Of a stretch of 64,000 nucleotides of DNA, positions 43,079-52,321 are shown in pieces. Location: contig NZ_VJZK01000004.1 in assembly GCF_007109225.1 (NCBI RefSeq), positions 248,001 to 312,000 of the forward strand, written 5' to 3'. A program made the position numbers and the translations under genes. Source of the stretch: Flavobacterium sp. GT3R68. Lineage in GTDB: Bacteria > Bacteroidota > Bacteroidia > Flavobacteriales > Flavobacteriaceae. The stretch's first letter is position 1. The number at the start of each line of letters is the position of its first letter. Below the pieces are notes generated by a model. That model worked only from the letters and a program-made list of their open reading frames with translations. It did no database searches and was not told the origin of the DNA.

Positions 43079-45541
43079 TTAGTTTTGTTCATTGTTGAAA
43101 AATTGGTCCAAAGCTACTAAATCTGGAATGTTGACACTTCGGGCTTTACTGCCTTCGAAAGGTCCTACAATTCCGGCGGCTTCCAATTGATCAATCAATC
43201 TTCCGGCGCGGTTGTAACCCAGTTTCAGTTTTCTTTGCAAAAGTGATGCCGAACCTTGTTGTGCCGTTATTATTATTTCAGCGGCTTCACGGAACAACGA
43301 ATCCCTGTCTGATATATCCATATCAAGAGTAATGCCACTTTCTTCCCCAACAAACTCAGGAAGCAGATATGCATCCGGATATGCTTTTTGTGAACCAATG
43401 AATTCGGTAATTTTTTCCACCTCCGGAGTGTCTATGAATGCACACTGAACACGCACCACATCGTTCCCGTTTGTATAAAGCATATCCCCACGACCAATCA
43501 ACTGATCCGCTCCTTGGGTATCCAGAATAGTTCTGGAGTCAATTTTAGAGGTTACCCTAAAAGCTATCCTTGCCGGGAAATTCGCTTTAATCAACCCGGT
43601 AATTACGTTTACCGATGGTCTTTGCGTGGCAATAATCAAATGGATTCCGATAGCTCGGGCCAATTGTGCCAATCTCGCAATCGGGGTTTCCACTTCTTTT
43701 CCGGCAGTCATAATCAAATCGGCAAACTCATCAACTACCAATACAATGTACGGCAGGAAGCGATGCCCATTTTCAGGATTCAGTTTTCGGGATTTGAATT
43801 TATCGTTGTATTCCTTAATGTTCCGGACCATCGCATCCTTTAATAAGGAATAGCGGTTGTCCATTTCGACACAAAGCGAATTCAACGTATTGACTACTTT
43901 GGTATTATCAGTAATAATCGCATCTCCCGCATCCGGTAATTTTGCTAAATAATGTCTTTCTATTTTATTGAAAAGCGTTAATTCCACTTTTTTAGGATCC
44001 ACCAAAACAAATTTAACTTCCGCGGGATGTTTTTTATAAAGTAGTGAAGTCAACACCGCATTCAAACCCACCGATTTACCCTGACCGGTTGCACCAGCCA
44101 TTAAAAGGTGTGGCATTTTAGCCAAATCCACTACAAAGGTTTCATTTGAAATGGTTTTTCCCAAAGCAATTGGCAGTTCCATTTCGGCTTCCTGAAACTT
44201 AGCGGAACCAATCACACTTTTCATCGAAACCATCGTTGGATTTTTGTTCGGAACTTCAATACCAATGGTTCCTTTTCCTGGAATTGGCGCAATAATACGA
44301 ATTCCTAATGCCGAAAGCGACAACGCAATATCGTCCTCAAGACTTTTAATTTTTGAAATACGGATTCCAGCTTCAGGAACAATTTCGTATAAAGTTACCG
44401 ATGGTCCGACCGTCGCTTTAATTTGCGCAATCTCGATTTTGTAGTTACGCAAGGTTTCTACAATCCGGTTTTTATTTTCCTCGAGTTCTTCCTGATTGAT
44501 AGTAATCCCTCCTGAAGAATATTCTTTTAATAGATCCAGGGTTGGGAATTTGTAATTGGATAAATCCAAAGTAGGGTCAAACAATCCAAAATCGGCCACC
44601 AAACGGGAAGCCTGATTTTCTTCGACGACATCCTCTTCATGTGCTTTTTCAATCACAAATGATTCGTCGTTAGTTGTGATTATTTCCGGTTCAGCTACCA
44701 TAGTTAATGGTATTGGAGTAGGTGCGACCTTCAATGTTGGTGACATGTTTATTTCGGAAGAATTATTAATGGTAGGTTTTAATTCCTCTCGATTAATTTC
44801 AAATTGGGAAACGGGTTTTAATACCGGTTCTGCATATAATTCTTCCTCTTCTTGTTCTTCTTCACGAACGGCAAATTCCTCCAAATTATAAATGCTTTGG
44901 GATTCGGTCACAACCGGAGTCAAATCGGCGTCAATTTCTTTTTTAGTGCTTTCGAAAAAAGATTTTATAGCGTCCGGAGATATTTTGATTTTAAAAATCA
45001 GGTAAATCAACAAACCGAAAACCAACACTAATAGCGTTCCGGATTTACCGATGTAATCCTGTAAAAGAATGTTCAACTCATATCCGATGGTACCGCCTAA
45101 TTCAGGTAAAGTAGTTGCGAAAAACCCCAACAGAACTGACAATATCACCATTACAAATAAGTCCCAGAACCAGATGCTTTTCAGTTTTTTTACAGATATG
45201 TCCAAAACTAAATACGCTCCGGTCAGAAAAAATAATTTGACAAATAAAAATGAAGCAGCACCAAATCCTTTGTAAATAAAAAGGTCGGCCAGGAAAGCAC
45301 CAAACTTACCTAACCAGTTATTTACGGTTTCGGAACGGTCGGTCAGTTCGTTAACTGCACTTTGATCTTCCTGTCCGTGGATGAAGAATGAAATAAAAGC
45401 CAGTAGCAAAGCGATTGAAAATAAAACGAATACGCTTCCAATCAGGATTTTATGCTGGCGGGTTATTTTCCAAGGTTTTTTACCTTCAGAATTACTTTCA
45501 GTTTTTTTATCGGAAGATGAATCTTTTACCTTTTTTGCCAT
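43079..45541 (-). CDS. ftsK: DNA translocase FtsK
   Basis: An 820-residue septal DNA pump that clears chromosome ends during division. Four membrane helices occupy about 33-180. An acidic, Glu/Pro-rich linker (about 200-330) is followed by the alpha/beta motor. Walker A is GATGQGKSVGLNA (about 482) and Walker B is VLVVDEFADL. ATQRPSVNVITGLIKANFPA follows. The gamma winged-helix (about 750-810) has RKLKLGYNRAGRLIDQLEAA, the KOPS-reading fold. All motifs are intact. The gene is central in the tpx-ribB operon. Confidence 0.97.
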   Translation of the reverse strand: MAKKVKDSSSDKKTESNSEGKKPWKITRQHKILIGSVFVLFSIALLLAFISFFIHGQEDQSAVNELTDRSETVNNWLGKFGAFLADLFIYKGFGAASFLFVKLFFLTGAYLVLDISVKKLKSIWFWDLFVMVILSVLLGFFATTLPELGGTIGYELNILLQDYIGKSGTLLVLVFGLLIYLIFKIKISPDAIKSFFESTKKEIDADLTPVVTESQSIYNLEEFAVREEEQEEEELYAEPVLKPVSQFEINREELKPTINNSSEINMSPTLKVAPTPIPLTMVAEPEIITTNDESFVIEKAHEEDVVEENQASRLVADFGLFDPTLDLSNYKFPTLDLLKEYSSGGITINQEELEENKNRIVETLRNYKIEIAQIKATVGPSVTLYEIVPEAGIRISKIKSLEDDIALSLSALGIRIIAPIPGKGTIGIEVPNKNPTMVSMKSVIGSAKFQEAEMELPIALGKTISNETFVVDLAKMPHLLMAGATGQGKSVGLNAVLTSLLYKKHPAEVKFVLVDPKKVELTLFNKIERHYLAKLPDAGDAIITDNTKVVNTLNSLCVEMDNRYSLLKDAMVRNIKEYNDKFKSRKLNPENGHRFLPYIVLVVDEFADLIMTAGKEVETPIARLAQLARAIGIHLIIATQRPSVNVITGLIKANFPARIAFRVTSKIDSRTILDTQGADQLIGRGDMLYTNGNDVVRVQCAFIDTPEVEKITEFIGSQKAYPDAYLLPEFVGEESGITLDMDISDRDSLFREAAEIIITAQQGSASLLQRKLKLGYNRAGRLIDQLEAAGIVGPFEGSKARSVNIPDLVALDQFFNNEQN

Positions 45542-45595
45542 TCGTTGTTGTGATAATTGCTATAAAAATATATAATTAAAATTGAATTTTTACCA

Positions 45596-45970
45596 TTATA
45601 AAAATTTGGGCACATAAATCATTAACCCAATGGCTATTGCTGCCATTGCGGCGAAAAAAACTCCACCGGCGGCAATATCTTTAATAAAACCGATTTTTTC
45701 ATGATAGTCGGGATGGATGAAGTCGGCTATCTTTTCGACGGCAGTGTTCAGGCTTTCCACAGCAAGTACCAACCCAATTGCTAAGGTCTGAAACATCCAT
45801 TCGGAGGCCGTAATTTCAAAGTAAAAACCAGCAAAAATCAGTAAAATAGCCAGTGAGAACTGAACCATTACGCTATGTTCCGTAGTTATCAGCTTCAATG
45901 CACCCTTAAGGGCAAAGTTCATGCTTTTTAACCTGCCGGTAAAAAAAGTATTGTCTTTTTGAAATTCCAT
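45596..45970 (-). CDS. dgkA: Diacylglycerol kinase (DgkA type)
   Basis: A 124-residue membrane protein with three helices. The start is FFTGRLKSMNFALKGALKLI. The catalytic segment VLAVESLNTAVEKIADFIHPDYH contains the conserved Glu-Asn-Ala-like pattern of prokaryotic diacylglycerol or undecaprenol kinases, and GFIKDIAAGGVF is also typical. It phosphorylates a lipid alcohol in the inner membrane. In Bacteroidetes the substrate may be undecaprenol. It is 10 nt from tpx upstream and 55 nt from ftsK downstream on the same strand. Confidence 0.93.
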   Translation of the reverse strand: MEFQKDNTFFTGRLKSMNFALKGALKLITTEHSVMVQFSLAILLIFAGFYFEITASEWMFQTLAIGLVLAVESLNTAVEKIADFIHPDYHEKIGFIKDIAAGGVFFAAMAAIAIGLMIYVPKFL

Positions 45971-45979
45971 TATCTGATA

Positions 45980-46477
45980 TTAAAGGGCAGCTAAAGCAGA
46001 ATCGTAATTAGGCTCATCCACAATTTCGCTCACTTGTTCAGTATGTGTAATTGTTCCGTTTTCATCGATTACAATAATAACTCTTGAATGTAAACCGGCA
46101 AGTACGCCATCAGTAATTTCCAATCCGTAGTTCTTACCGAAATCCCCAGTGTTGAAATCAGAAAGATTAACGACATTTTCAAGTCCTTCAGCACCACAAA
46201 AACGTTTCTGTGCAAAAGGTAAATCTCTTGATATGCACAATACTTTGGTATTATCCAATGTGCTGGCCTGTTCGTTGAATTTTCTAACAGAAGTCGCACA
46301 CGTTCCGGTATCGATACTTGGAAATATATTCAGGACCAATTTACTTCCCGCAAAATCAGATAAGCTTACAGTCGATAAATCGGTTTTCAACAATTTGAAA
46401 TCGGTTGCTTTAGAACCGGGTTTTGGTAATTCACCATTAGTGTTTATAGGATTTCCTGCAAGGGTTATAGATGCCAT
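45980..46477 (-). CDS. tpx: Thiol peroxidase Tpx
   Basis: I use the ATG at 46477 (MASITLAGNPINTNG), which gives 165 residues, the usual Tpx length. The longer frame from 46576 runs through the terminator region. The peroxidatic Cys60 is in SIDTGTCATSVRKFN and the resolving Cys94 in KRFCGAEGLENV. It reduces hydroperoxides with thioredoxin as donor; a thioredoxin is encoded 380 bp upstream. The gene starts the minus-strand operon down to ribB and is separated from the ahpC operon by the terminator at 46544-46573. Confidence 0.95.
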   Translation of the reverse strand: MASITLAGNPINTNGELPKPGSKATDFKLLKTDLSTVSLSDFAGSKLVLNIFPSIDTGTCATSVRKFNEQASTLDNTKVLCISRDLPFAQKRFCGAEGLENVVNLSDFNTGDFGKNYGLEITDGVLAGLHSRVIIVIDENGTITHTEQVSEIVDEPNYDSALAAL

Positions 46478-46543
46478 TTTTTTAGATTTTTTTTGAGCTT
46501 CAAAAGTATGAAAAATATGTTTGTGAAAATTACTTAAAAAAGA

Positions 46544-46573
46544 AAAACTCTTCTGACGGATCAGAAGAGTTTT
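46544..46573 (-). terminator. Terminator of the ahpC-thioredoxin operon
   Basis: AAAACTCTTCTGA (46544-46556) pairs with TCAGAAGAGTTTT (46561-46573) over CGGA, then a U-rich run on the minus strand. It separates the ahpC operon from tpx. Confidence 0.8.
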
Positions 46574-46595
46574 CAAGTGAATTTTATTTATAAGT

Positions 46596-46853
46596 TTACT
46601 TATCTATGGAACCTAAAACGCGTTGCATGAAACCATTCAGCGCTTCTTTTTTATCCATTCCGCCTTTGACCATTTTATTGACCTCAAGCGCACCATACAT
46701 ATTGGAAATCAATTCGCCGATTACATCTAGTTCTTCATCTTTTAATGAAGGGATTTCGGTTAATGCTTCCAGTACTTCAATGGTTTCAATCAGGTAATCC
46801 TGATCGTTATCTTCAATAAATTGGGTCAGATGTTTAATTACGGGTAATTTCAT
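46596..46853 (-). CDS. Small helical protein of the peroxiredoxin/thioredoxin operon (DUF6952-like)
   Basis: An 85-residue acidic, mostly helical cytosolic protein (MKLPVIKHLTQFIEDNDQDY). It contains a run of helices through EVLEALTEIPSLKDEELDV and ends with EALNGFMQRVLGS. There are no cysteines or catalytic motifs. I recall the family as DUF6952, found in Flavobacteria beside thioredoxin and AhpC, but with no known role. The gap to thioredoxin is only 2 nt, so coupled expression is certain in practice. It may be an adaptor or chaperone in peroxide defence; that is inference. Confidence 0.8.
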   Translation of the reverse strand: MKLPVIKHLTQFIEDNDQDYLIETIEVLEALTEIPSLKDEELDVIGELISNMYGALEVNKMVKGGMDKKEALNGFMQRVLGSIDK

Positions 46854-46855
46854 CT

Positions 46856-47164
46856 TTATAGAATTTCGTTTACCAATTCGGCTAAAACTTCAGCTTTGTT
46901 GGTTTGGGTTTCGTTGACCAATTTACCGTTGATAAAAGTCGCAAAAGTAGGCAGGTTGCTTACGTTGGCTAACTTTCTGGATTCCGGAGCATTTTCAGCA
47001 TCGACCAAAACAAAAGCAATCCCTTCATTTTCGGAAGCTAATTTCTTGAATTTAGGTTTCATAATGCGGCAGTTTCCACACCAGGAAGCAGAAAATTGAA
47101 CGACTACTTTTTCGTTTTTGGTAACCAAATCCTGTAAGGTGTCTTCGTTTAATTCAATTAACAT
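46856..47164 (-). CDS. Thioredoxin-family protein with CGNC active site
   Basis: A 102-residue thioredoxin fold. The active site SASWCGNCRIMKPKF has Cys29 and Cys32; the dipeptide is GN rather than the classical GP. The cis-Pro loop is SNLPTFATFING. It is cytosolic with no signal peptide. It lies 6 nt from ahpC and 2 nt from the small helical gene, so it probably reduces AhpC in place of AhpF, which is absent. A Gly-Asn pair may shift its redox potential. Confidence 0.92.
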   Translation of the reverse strand: MLIELNEDTLQDLVTKNEKVVVQFSASWCGNCRIMKPKFKKLASENEGIAFVLVDAENAPESRKLANVSNLPTFATFINGKLVNETQTNKAEVLAELVNEIL

Positions 47165-47170
47165 AGCGAA

Positions 47171-47806
47171 TTAGTTGTTTAAGTAAGTCGCAACACCTTC
47201 TCTTGTTGCATGCATCGCTTCTTTACCTTCTTCCCAATTCGCAGGGCAAACTTCACCTTTAGTCTGAACGTGCGTGTATGCATCAATCAGACGTAAGTAT
47301 TCGTTTACGTTTCTTCCTAATGGCATATCGTTTACACTTTCGTGAAAAATTTTACCGGTTTCGTCAACCAAATAGGTAGCTCTATAAGTTACGTTTGAAC
47401 CTTCAATAATAATCGAATCAGTTTCGTCACTGTAACCGGTTGAATCAATATCAAGGATTCCAAGAATATTAGATAAATTACGGTTAGTGTCTGCCAAAAT
47501 AGGGTAGGTCACTCCTTCAATTCCACCATTATTTTTTGGTGTGTTCAACCACGCAAAGTGAACTTCGTTGGTATCGCATGAAGCGCCAATTACGATAGTA
47601 TTTCTTTTTGTGAATTCAGGCAACGCAGACTGAAATGCATGCAATTCCGTTGGGCATACGAATGTGAAATCTTTTGGATACCAGAATAACAAAACTTTTT
47701 GGTTGTTTTTGGTAGCTTCTTCGAAAATGTTGATTTTCATGTTGTCCCCCATTTCAGAAATGGCGTCAACTGCAATGCTTGGAAATTTTTTACCTACTAA
47801 TGACAT
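47171..47806 (-). CDS. ahpC: 2-Cys peroxiredoxin (AhpC)
   Basis: A 211-residue peroxiredoxin of the Prx1/AhpC class. The peroxidatic Cys51 is in FTFVCPTELHAFQ, and the resolving Cys is in GEVCPANWEEG near the C-terminus. The arginine of the active site is in the ITYRATYLVDE region. It reduces hydrogen peroxide and organic peroxides. It heads an operon with thioredoxin and a small helical gene. The upstream region has a TATTTTTG -7 element and a dyad at 47868-47877 in place of a -33 box, suggesting activator control. Confidence 0.96.
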   Translation of the reverse strand: MSLVGKKFPSIAVDAISEMGDNMKINIFEEATKNNQKVLLFWYPKDFTFVCPTELHAFQSALPEFTKRNTIVIGASCDTNEVHFAWLNTPKNNGGIEGVTYPILADTNRNLSNILGILDIDSTGYSDETDSIIIEGSNVTYRATYLVDETGKIFHESVNDMPLGRNVNEYLRLIDAYTHVQTKGEVCPANWEEGKEAMHATREGVATYLNN

Positions 47807-47845
47807 AATTATATTTTTTAATGTTAATGTTTAAATTTTATGATG

Positions 47846-47882
47846 CAAAAATAGGGAATACGCTCAGTACTATAGTATCGAT
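47846..47882 (-). promoter_or_regulatory. ahpC: ahpC promoter: -7 box and dyad where the -33 should be
   Basis: On the minus strand TATTTTTG (47853-47846) fits TAnnTTTG. The perfect palindrome TACTATAGTA (47868-47877) overlaps the expected -33 position, and AGTATCGAT (47874-47882) overlaps that. No TTTG lies at -33. This suits an activator-dependent promoter. Confidence 0.4.
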
Positions 47883-48005
47883 TTCAATTATATATTTTTA
47901 TGAAGTGATAGTTTTTGACGATTGAAACGAGCCATTTAAATTTTATTGGACAAACCTCTATTTCTAGAATTGGTTTTATATATTTGTTTTTGCTAAAAAA
48001 AACGC

Positions 48006-48032
48006 AGTATCGATACTAATTTGACCGATACT
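48006..48032 (+). promoter_or_regulatory. AGTATCGATACT palindrome upstream of the permease
   Basis: A perfect 12-bp palindrome at 48006-48017 is followed by CGATACT (48026-48032), an inverted half site, 38 nt before the permease ATG. The half site AGTATCG also occurs in the ahpC promoter at 47874. It is a candidate operator for a shared regulator. Confidence 0.4.
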
Positions 48033-48069
48033 TTGCCATAAAACCAACACTTTAGAAGAAAAATTATTT

Positions 48070-49749
48070 ATGTCCTTTTCAAACTTATTTAGAAGAAAAT
48101 CCACTACAACTATATTAAAACAAGGCGGCGATGGTGAAGAACATTCCGGTCTTCACAAAGTTTTAACTGTTCGTGACCTTACTTTTTTCGGAATTGCTGC
48201 TATTATTGGTGGAGGAACATTCAGTGCTATTGGAAATGCCTGTTTTTCAGGAGGTCCTGGTGTCGTAATTCTTTATGTTATTTGTGCCATTGCCTGTGGT
48301 TTTACAGCCATGTGCTATGCGGAATTTGCTTCCCGTGTTCCAGTTTCCGGCAGCGCTTATACGTATGCGTATGTTTCTTTCGGGGAAATTTTTGCATGGA
48401 TTATCGGTTGGGCGTTGATTATGGAATACTCGATTGGAAACATCTATATCGCTTTTTCATGGAGCGGTTATTTTACCAACCTATTGGAAACCTTTTCGAT
48501 TCATCTGCCTGAATGGCTGACAATCAATTACCAGTCGGCACATTCTGCTTTTCTTGAGAATAAAGCCGGAGAAGGATTCTCAGCGTGGCAAAATGCCCCA
48601 ATGATCGGTAGTTTGAAAGTGATATTCGACATGCCGGCCGTTGTTATTAACTTATTGATTACGTATTTGGTTTACAGAGGTACAAAAGAATCCAAGAATA
48701 TCAGTAACATTATGGTAATGATCAAGTTGGTTATTATTGTACTGGTTATTATCGTGGGTGCTTTTTACATTGATATTGACAACTGGACTCCATTTATGCC
48801 AAATGGTTTTAAAGGAGTTATGGGCGGTGTTTCGGCAGTGTTCTTTGCCTATATTGGTTTTGATGCAGTGTCGACCCTTGCAGAAGAAAGCAAGAATCCG
48901 CAACGGGATTTACCGCGTGGTATGATTTACTCCTTAGTGATATGCACCGTTGTTTATATTATCCTGGCGTTAATTATTACCGGTATGGTTTCTTATACTT
49001 TATTAGGTGTAAGCGATCCTTTGGCAGAAATTTTTGCATTGAAAGGTGTAAAATGGATGTTATTCATTGTGTCAATTGCAGCGGTAGTGGCGATGACCAG
49101 TGTAATGTTGGTGTTCCAGATGGGACAGCCCCGTATCTGGATGACCATGAGTCGTGACGGATTAATGCCGAAGAAATTTGCCAATATTCATCCAAAATAT
49201 AAAACTCCCGGTTTTGCCACTATCGTGACAGGATTGGTTGTGGGTGTCCCAATTTTCTTCACGGACGAAAACTTTGTATTGGATTTTACCAGTATTGGGA
49301 CTTTGTTTGCCTTTGTATTGGTGTGCGGTGGGGTTTTAATGTTATCGCCACAAAGTGAGGCTGAAATCGCAGAGCGTCAGACCAAGGGTAAATTCAAAAT
49401 TCCGTATATCAATTCCAAATTTATTTTCCCTGTAATTGTTGTTGGATCAGCCGCTTTGATTTATTATCTGTTTCCAACATTCTTTACTGAGACTTTTGAT
49501 TTTTCTGGCGATAAAATGGCAACCAATATCACTATGGTCATATTCTTTATATTATGTATCGTAATGGCAGTCATATCGTTTCTTAAAAACTTATCTTTAA
49601 TCCCACTATTGGGCTTGATTTCCTGCTGCTATTTATTGACCGGAATGGCAGTTTCCAACTGGAAATGGTTTGGAGTTTGGTTATTAATCGGTTTGGTGTT
49701 CTATTTCTGTTATGGATATAAAAACAGTAAACTGAACGCTAAGAAGTAA
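48070..49749 (+). CDS. APC-superfamily amino acid permease (cationic amino-acid transporter type)
   Basis: A 559-residue inner-membrane protein with about 12-14 helices. The first conserved block FFGIAAIIGGGTFSAIGNA (about 37-56) is the broken helix 1 that binds the amino acid. EFASRVPVSGSAYTYAYVSF and WALIMEYSIGN follow. A later FFAYIGFDAVSTLAEESKNP and QRDLPRGM are typical of CAT-like (TC 2.A.3.3) transporters. It imports an amino acid, possibly a cationic one, with protons; specificity cannot be read from sequence. It is divergent from ahpC with shared motif copies between them, and has a strong terminator. Confidence 0.9.
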   Translation: MSFSNLFRRKSTTTILKQGGDGEEHSGLHKVLTVRDLTFFGIAAIIGGGTFSAIGNACFSGGPGVVILYVICAIACGFTAMCYAEFASRVPVSGSAYTYAYVSFGEIFAWIIGWALIMEYSIGNIYIAFSWSGYFTNLLETFSIHLPEWLTINYQSAHSAFLENKAGEGFSAWQNAPMIGSLKVIFDMPAVVINLLITYLVYRGTKESKNISNIMVMIKLVIIVLVIIVGAFYIDIDNWTPFMPNGFKGVMGGVSAVFFAYIGFDAVSTLAEESKNPQRDLPRGMIYSLVICTVVYIILALIITGMVSYTLLGVSDPLAEIFALKGVKWMLFIVSIAAVVAMTSVMLVFQMGQPRIWMTMSRDGLMPKKFANIHPKYKTPGFATIVTGLVVGVPIFFTDENFVLDFTSIGTLFAFVLVCGGVLMLSPQSEAEIAERQTKGKFKIPYINSKFIFPVIVVGSAALIYYLFPTFFTETFDFSGDKMATNITMVIFFILCIVMAVISFLKNLSLIPLLGLISCCYLLTGMAVSNWKWFGVWLLIGLVFYFCYGYKNSKLNAKK

Positions 49750-49763
49750 GACGATTTTATAAA

Positions 49764-49800
49764 AAAAAATCCGTTTCTAAATACTAGAAACGGATTTTTT
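49764..49800 (+). terminator. Terminator of the permease gene
   Basis: AATCCGTTTCTA (to 49779) pairs with TAGAAACGGATT (from 49785) over five bases, flanked by A-run and T-run. It may also serve the convergent LRR gene. Confidence 0.85.
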
Positions 49801-49820
49801 TGTTGAAATAACTGGACTAT

Positions 49821-50855
49821 TTAATTTTTTATAAATTTTGTTGTCGCTATTCCTTTATCATGAATGATAGTCATGAAATAACATCCAGATTGCAGTTTTG
49901 ATACATCTAAAATAAAAGAACTATCAAAATTAGGATTTGCAACGGTTTGTATATATTGACCAAGGTTATTATAAACATTGATTGATTTTACTGAAATGGC
50001 ATCTTTGATATTGATAGTAAGTGTGTTTTTTGCAGGATTTGGATATAATGTAAACGAGGTATTAAAATCAATATCATCAGTGTTTAATAAACAATTTGTA
50101 TCGCAGGAAGTCGTGAAATTAATACCATTTGTATTAAAATTAAGTCCGTCATTCACCGCATCAAGTTCACCAGAATCGTAACAAATTGTTGTTAAGGAAG
50201 GTAAATTATTAAACATAAAATTATGTAATGGAGGAGGTGTTAATTTTGCAGTTGCAATTACCTCAGAAATAACATTATTTTTAAGATATAAAGCTTGGAG
50301 ATTCGGGTTATTACTGCACCAAAGAAATCTAACATTCGTACCACACAAATTTATTTCTGTCAAAAGATTATTTTTACATTGAATCTCTTCTAACTGTGAT
50401 AAATTCTGAAAATTAACATTTGTTATTTGATTGAATGAAAACCATAATTCTTTTAAGTGAGTTAAATTTTCAATCTCATTTAATGAAGAAATTTGATTAT
50501 TACTGCAAATTATCCCTTCCAGATTTGCCAAAGTAGAAAAAGGTAAATTTGTAATTTGGTTATTTTGGCATTCAATAAATTGAAGATTAGTAAAACTCTC
50601 TATTCCTGTCAGATTGGTTATGGTTCGCGAGCTGAGGTGCAAAGAATAAACAGTTAATGCTTCACTAACTTGAATTTCATTATCATTATTTATATCCACT
50701 ATAATATGAATTCCATTAATATCATCAGCGATACCATTTGAAGCATCAGCTTCAATAAGTTTGGATTTAAAATTAACATCAGGAATATTAATTATTTGAG
50801 CGTTTACTGAAAAATCCAAAATTAAAATGAAGAACATTATATGAATTTTTTTCAT
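49821..50855 (-). CDS. Secreted leucine-rich repeat protein with T9SS domain
   Basis: A 344-residue protein with signal peptide (cut near SVNAQ). An N-terminal module (about 20-75) starts INIPDVNFKSKLIEADAS and contains an EF-hand-like DINNDNEIQVSEA. Leucine-rich repeats (about 75-215) of the form LExIxCxNNQIxxL follow. A type IX sorting domain (about 265-344) has FTLYPNPAKNTL and ends IATTKFIKN. It is exported to the surface, possibly for adhesion or protein binding. It is a paralogue of the next gene upstream, with 50 nt between them. Confidence 0.88.
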   Translation of the reverse strand: MKKIHIMFFILILDFSVNAQIINIPDVNFKSKLIEADASNGIADDINGIHIIVDINNDNEIQVSEALTVYSLHLSSRTITNLTGIESFTNLQFIECQNNQITNLPFSTLANLEGIICSNNQISSLNEIENLTHLKELWFSFNQITNVNFQNLSQLEEIQCKNNLLTEINLCGTNVRFLWCSNNPNLQALYLKNNVISEVIATAKLTPPPLHNFMFNNLPSLTTICYDSGELDAVNDGLNFNTNGINFTTSCDTNCLLNTDDIDFNTSFTLYPNPAKNTLTINIKDAISVKSINVYNNLGQYIQTVANPNFDSSFILDVSKLQSGCYFMTIIHDKGIATTKFIKN

Positions 50856-50905
50856 AAAATTTGATGTTTTCGTTGCTACTTCTAGAACGGATTTATTATT
50901 GAAAG

Positions 50906-52267
50906 TTACTTGATTTTAATAAATTTCGCTGTTGTTTTTCCTTTATCAGTAATAATTTTGATGAAGTAATGACCGGCCTGTAATTGTGAAACATCAATCG
51001 CGTTAGAAGTATTAAAATTAGGATTTGAAACTGTTTGTATCACTTGCCCCACGTTGTTATAAATTGCAAATGATTGTATGTTAATTGGTTCCTTTGCATA
51101 AATAGTAAGAGTGTTTTGTGCCGGAATTGGATATAAAGTAAAATAATTACTAAACTCAAAAGCAGCCGCTTTCATCGTAACAACTGTAGAACAAGTCGGC
51201 CCGGTATATATAATTACATTCCCGCTACTGTTATAATTAGTGTAGGCCAGGTTATTTTCCTCTCCGGCATCAACGCAAATGGAAGTAAGTAACGGTAAAT
51301 TATCAAATCGGAATGCAAAAAATAACATGTCAGGGTCGCTGGTTGAACCTACATTATTTTTCACGTTAATAGAAGTAAGATTAGGATTGTCAGAACAAAA
51401 TAATTGTGTAACTCCTGATTGGCTGCAATTTATGGAGGAAACTAATGTAGAGTTCATACCTAAGTATGTTAATAAATTAAAATTAGTTACATTAATACTG
51501 GAAATTGGATTTAAACTACAGTCTAAATAGTCAATAATCGAAGCTATTGGAAGCAAATTTATTGAAGTAATATTATTGTTTGAAATATTTAAATAATGTA
51601 AGTTAATCAAACCGCTTAAATCAATAGAATTTAAATTGTTATTTGCACATACGATTTCGCTAAGACTAGTAACATTTGCTATATTAAAATTTGTTAATTG
51701 GTTGTCATTGCATAAAACATATTTAATGTTATTTAAACCTGATAAATCCAACGTACTGATAGCATTATTTTGACAAAATAAGGTCTCTAAATTGGTCAGA
51801 CCGTTTACATTTAATGATGTTAAGGAGTTGTAATAACAAAATAAACTTTTTAAATTTACCAAGCCATTTATATTTAACGAACTGATATTATTACGGCCAC
51901 AATGAATATTTTCCAATAAGATCAAATTATTTAAATTGAGAGATGTAATTTGATTGCCATCACAATTTAGTATTTTCAAATTTAAAAAATTTTGAATTCC
52001 TTCCAAATCATAAATGTCGTTAATGGTATTGTTGGTTGCTGTAGAAACATCCAATTGAGAGACACTCAATGCTTCGCCAACTTCAATTTCGGAATTGTTA
52101 TTTATGTCAATTTTAATGGAACCCCCAACAGAATTTTTAGCTATGCCATTGGAAGTGCTTGCTGCTAATAGTTTGTTTTTAAAAGCTGCATCCGGAATAG
52201 TAATAATTTGCGCAGAACTGCCCAAGCTAAATAACGCCAGAAGAAGAAAATAAGTGATAATTTTCAT
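50906..52267 (-). CDS. Secreted leucine-rich repeat protein with T9SS domain (longer paralogue)
   Basis: A 453-residue protein with signal peptide (cut near GSSAQ). The N-terminal module IITIPDAAFKNKLLAASTS with DINNNSEIEVGEAL matches the shorter neighbour. About nine leucine-rich units (about 85-330) repeat the pattern NGLxNLxxLxCxxNxLTSL. The type IX sorting domain (about 370-453) has FTLYPIPAQNTLTIYA and ends TTAKFIKIK. The many Asn residues fit a surface-exposed solenoid. Ligand unknown. The tandem paralogues look like a local duplication with gain or loss of repeats. Confidence 0.88.
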   Translation of the reverse strand: MKIITYFLLLALFSLGSSAQIITIPDAAFKNKLLAASTSNGIAKNSVGGSIKIDINNNSEIEVGEALSVSQLDVSTATNNTINDIYDLEGIQNFLNLKILNCDGNQITSLNLNNLILLENIHCGRNNISSLNINGLVNLKSLFCYYNSLTSLNVNGLTNLETLFCQNNAISTLDLSGLNNIKYVLCNDNQLTNFNIANVTSLSEIVCANNNLNSIDLSGLINLHYLNISNNNITSINLLPIASIIDYLDCSLNPISSINVTNFNLLTYLGMNSTLVSSINCSQSGVTQLFCSDNPNLTSINVKNNVGSTSDPDMLFFAFRFDNLPLLTSICVDAGEENNLAYTNYNSSGNVIIYTGPTCSTVVTMKAAAFEFSNYFTLYPIPAQNTLTIYAKEPINIQSFAIYNNVGQVIQTVSNPNFNTSNAIDVSQLQAGHYFIKIITDKGKTTAKFIKIK

Positions 52268-52321
52268 GAGAAAGATTTAGATGCCAAAGATAGTAATTTC
52301 TGTAAGATAATTGTTAAAATA

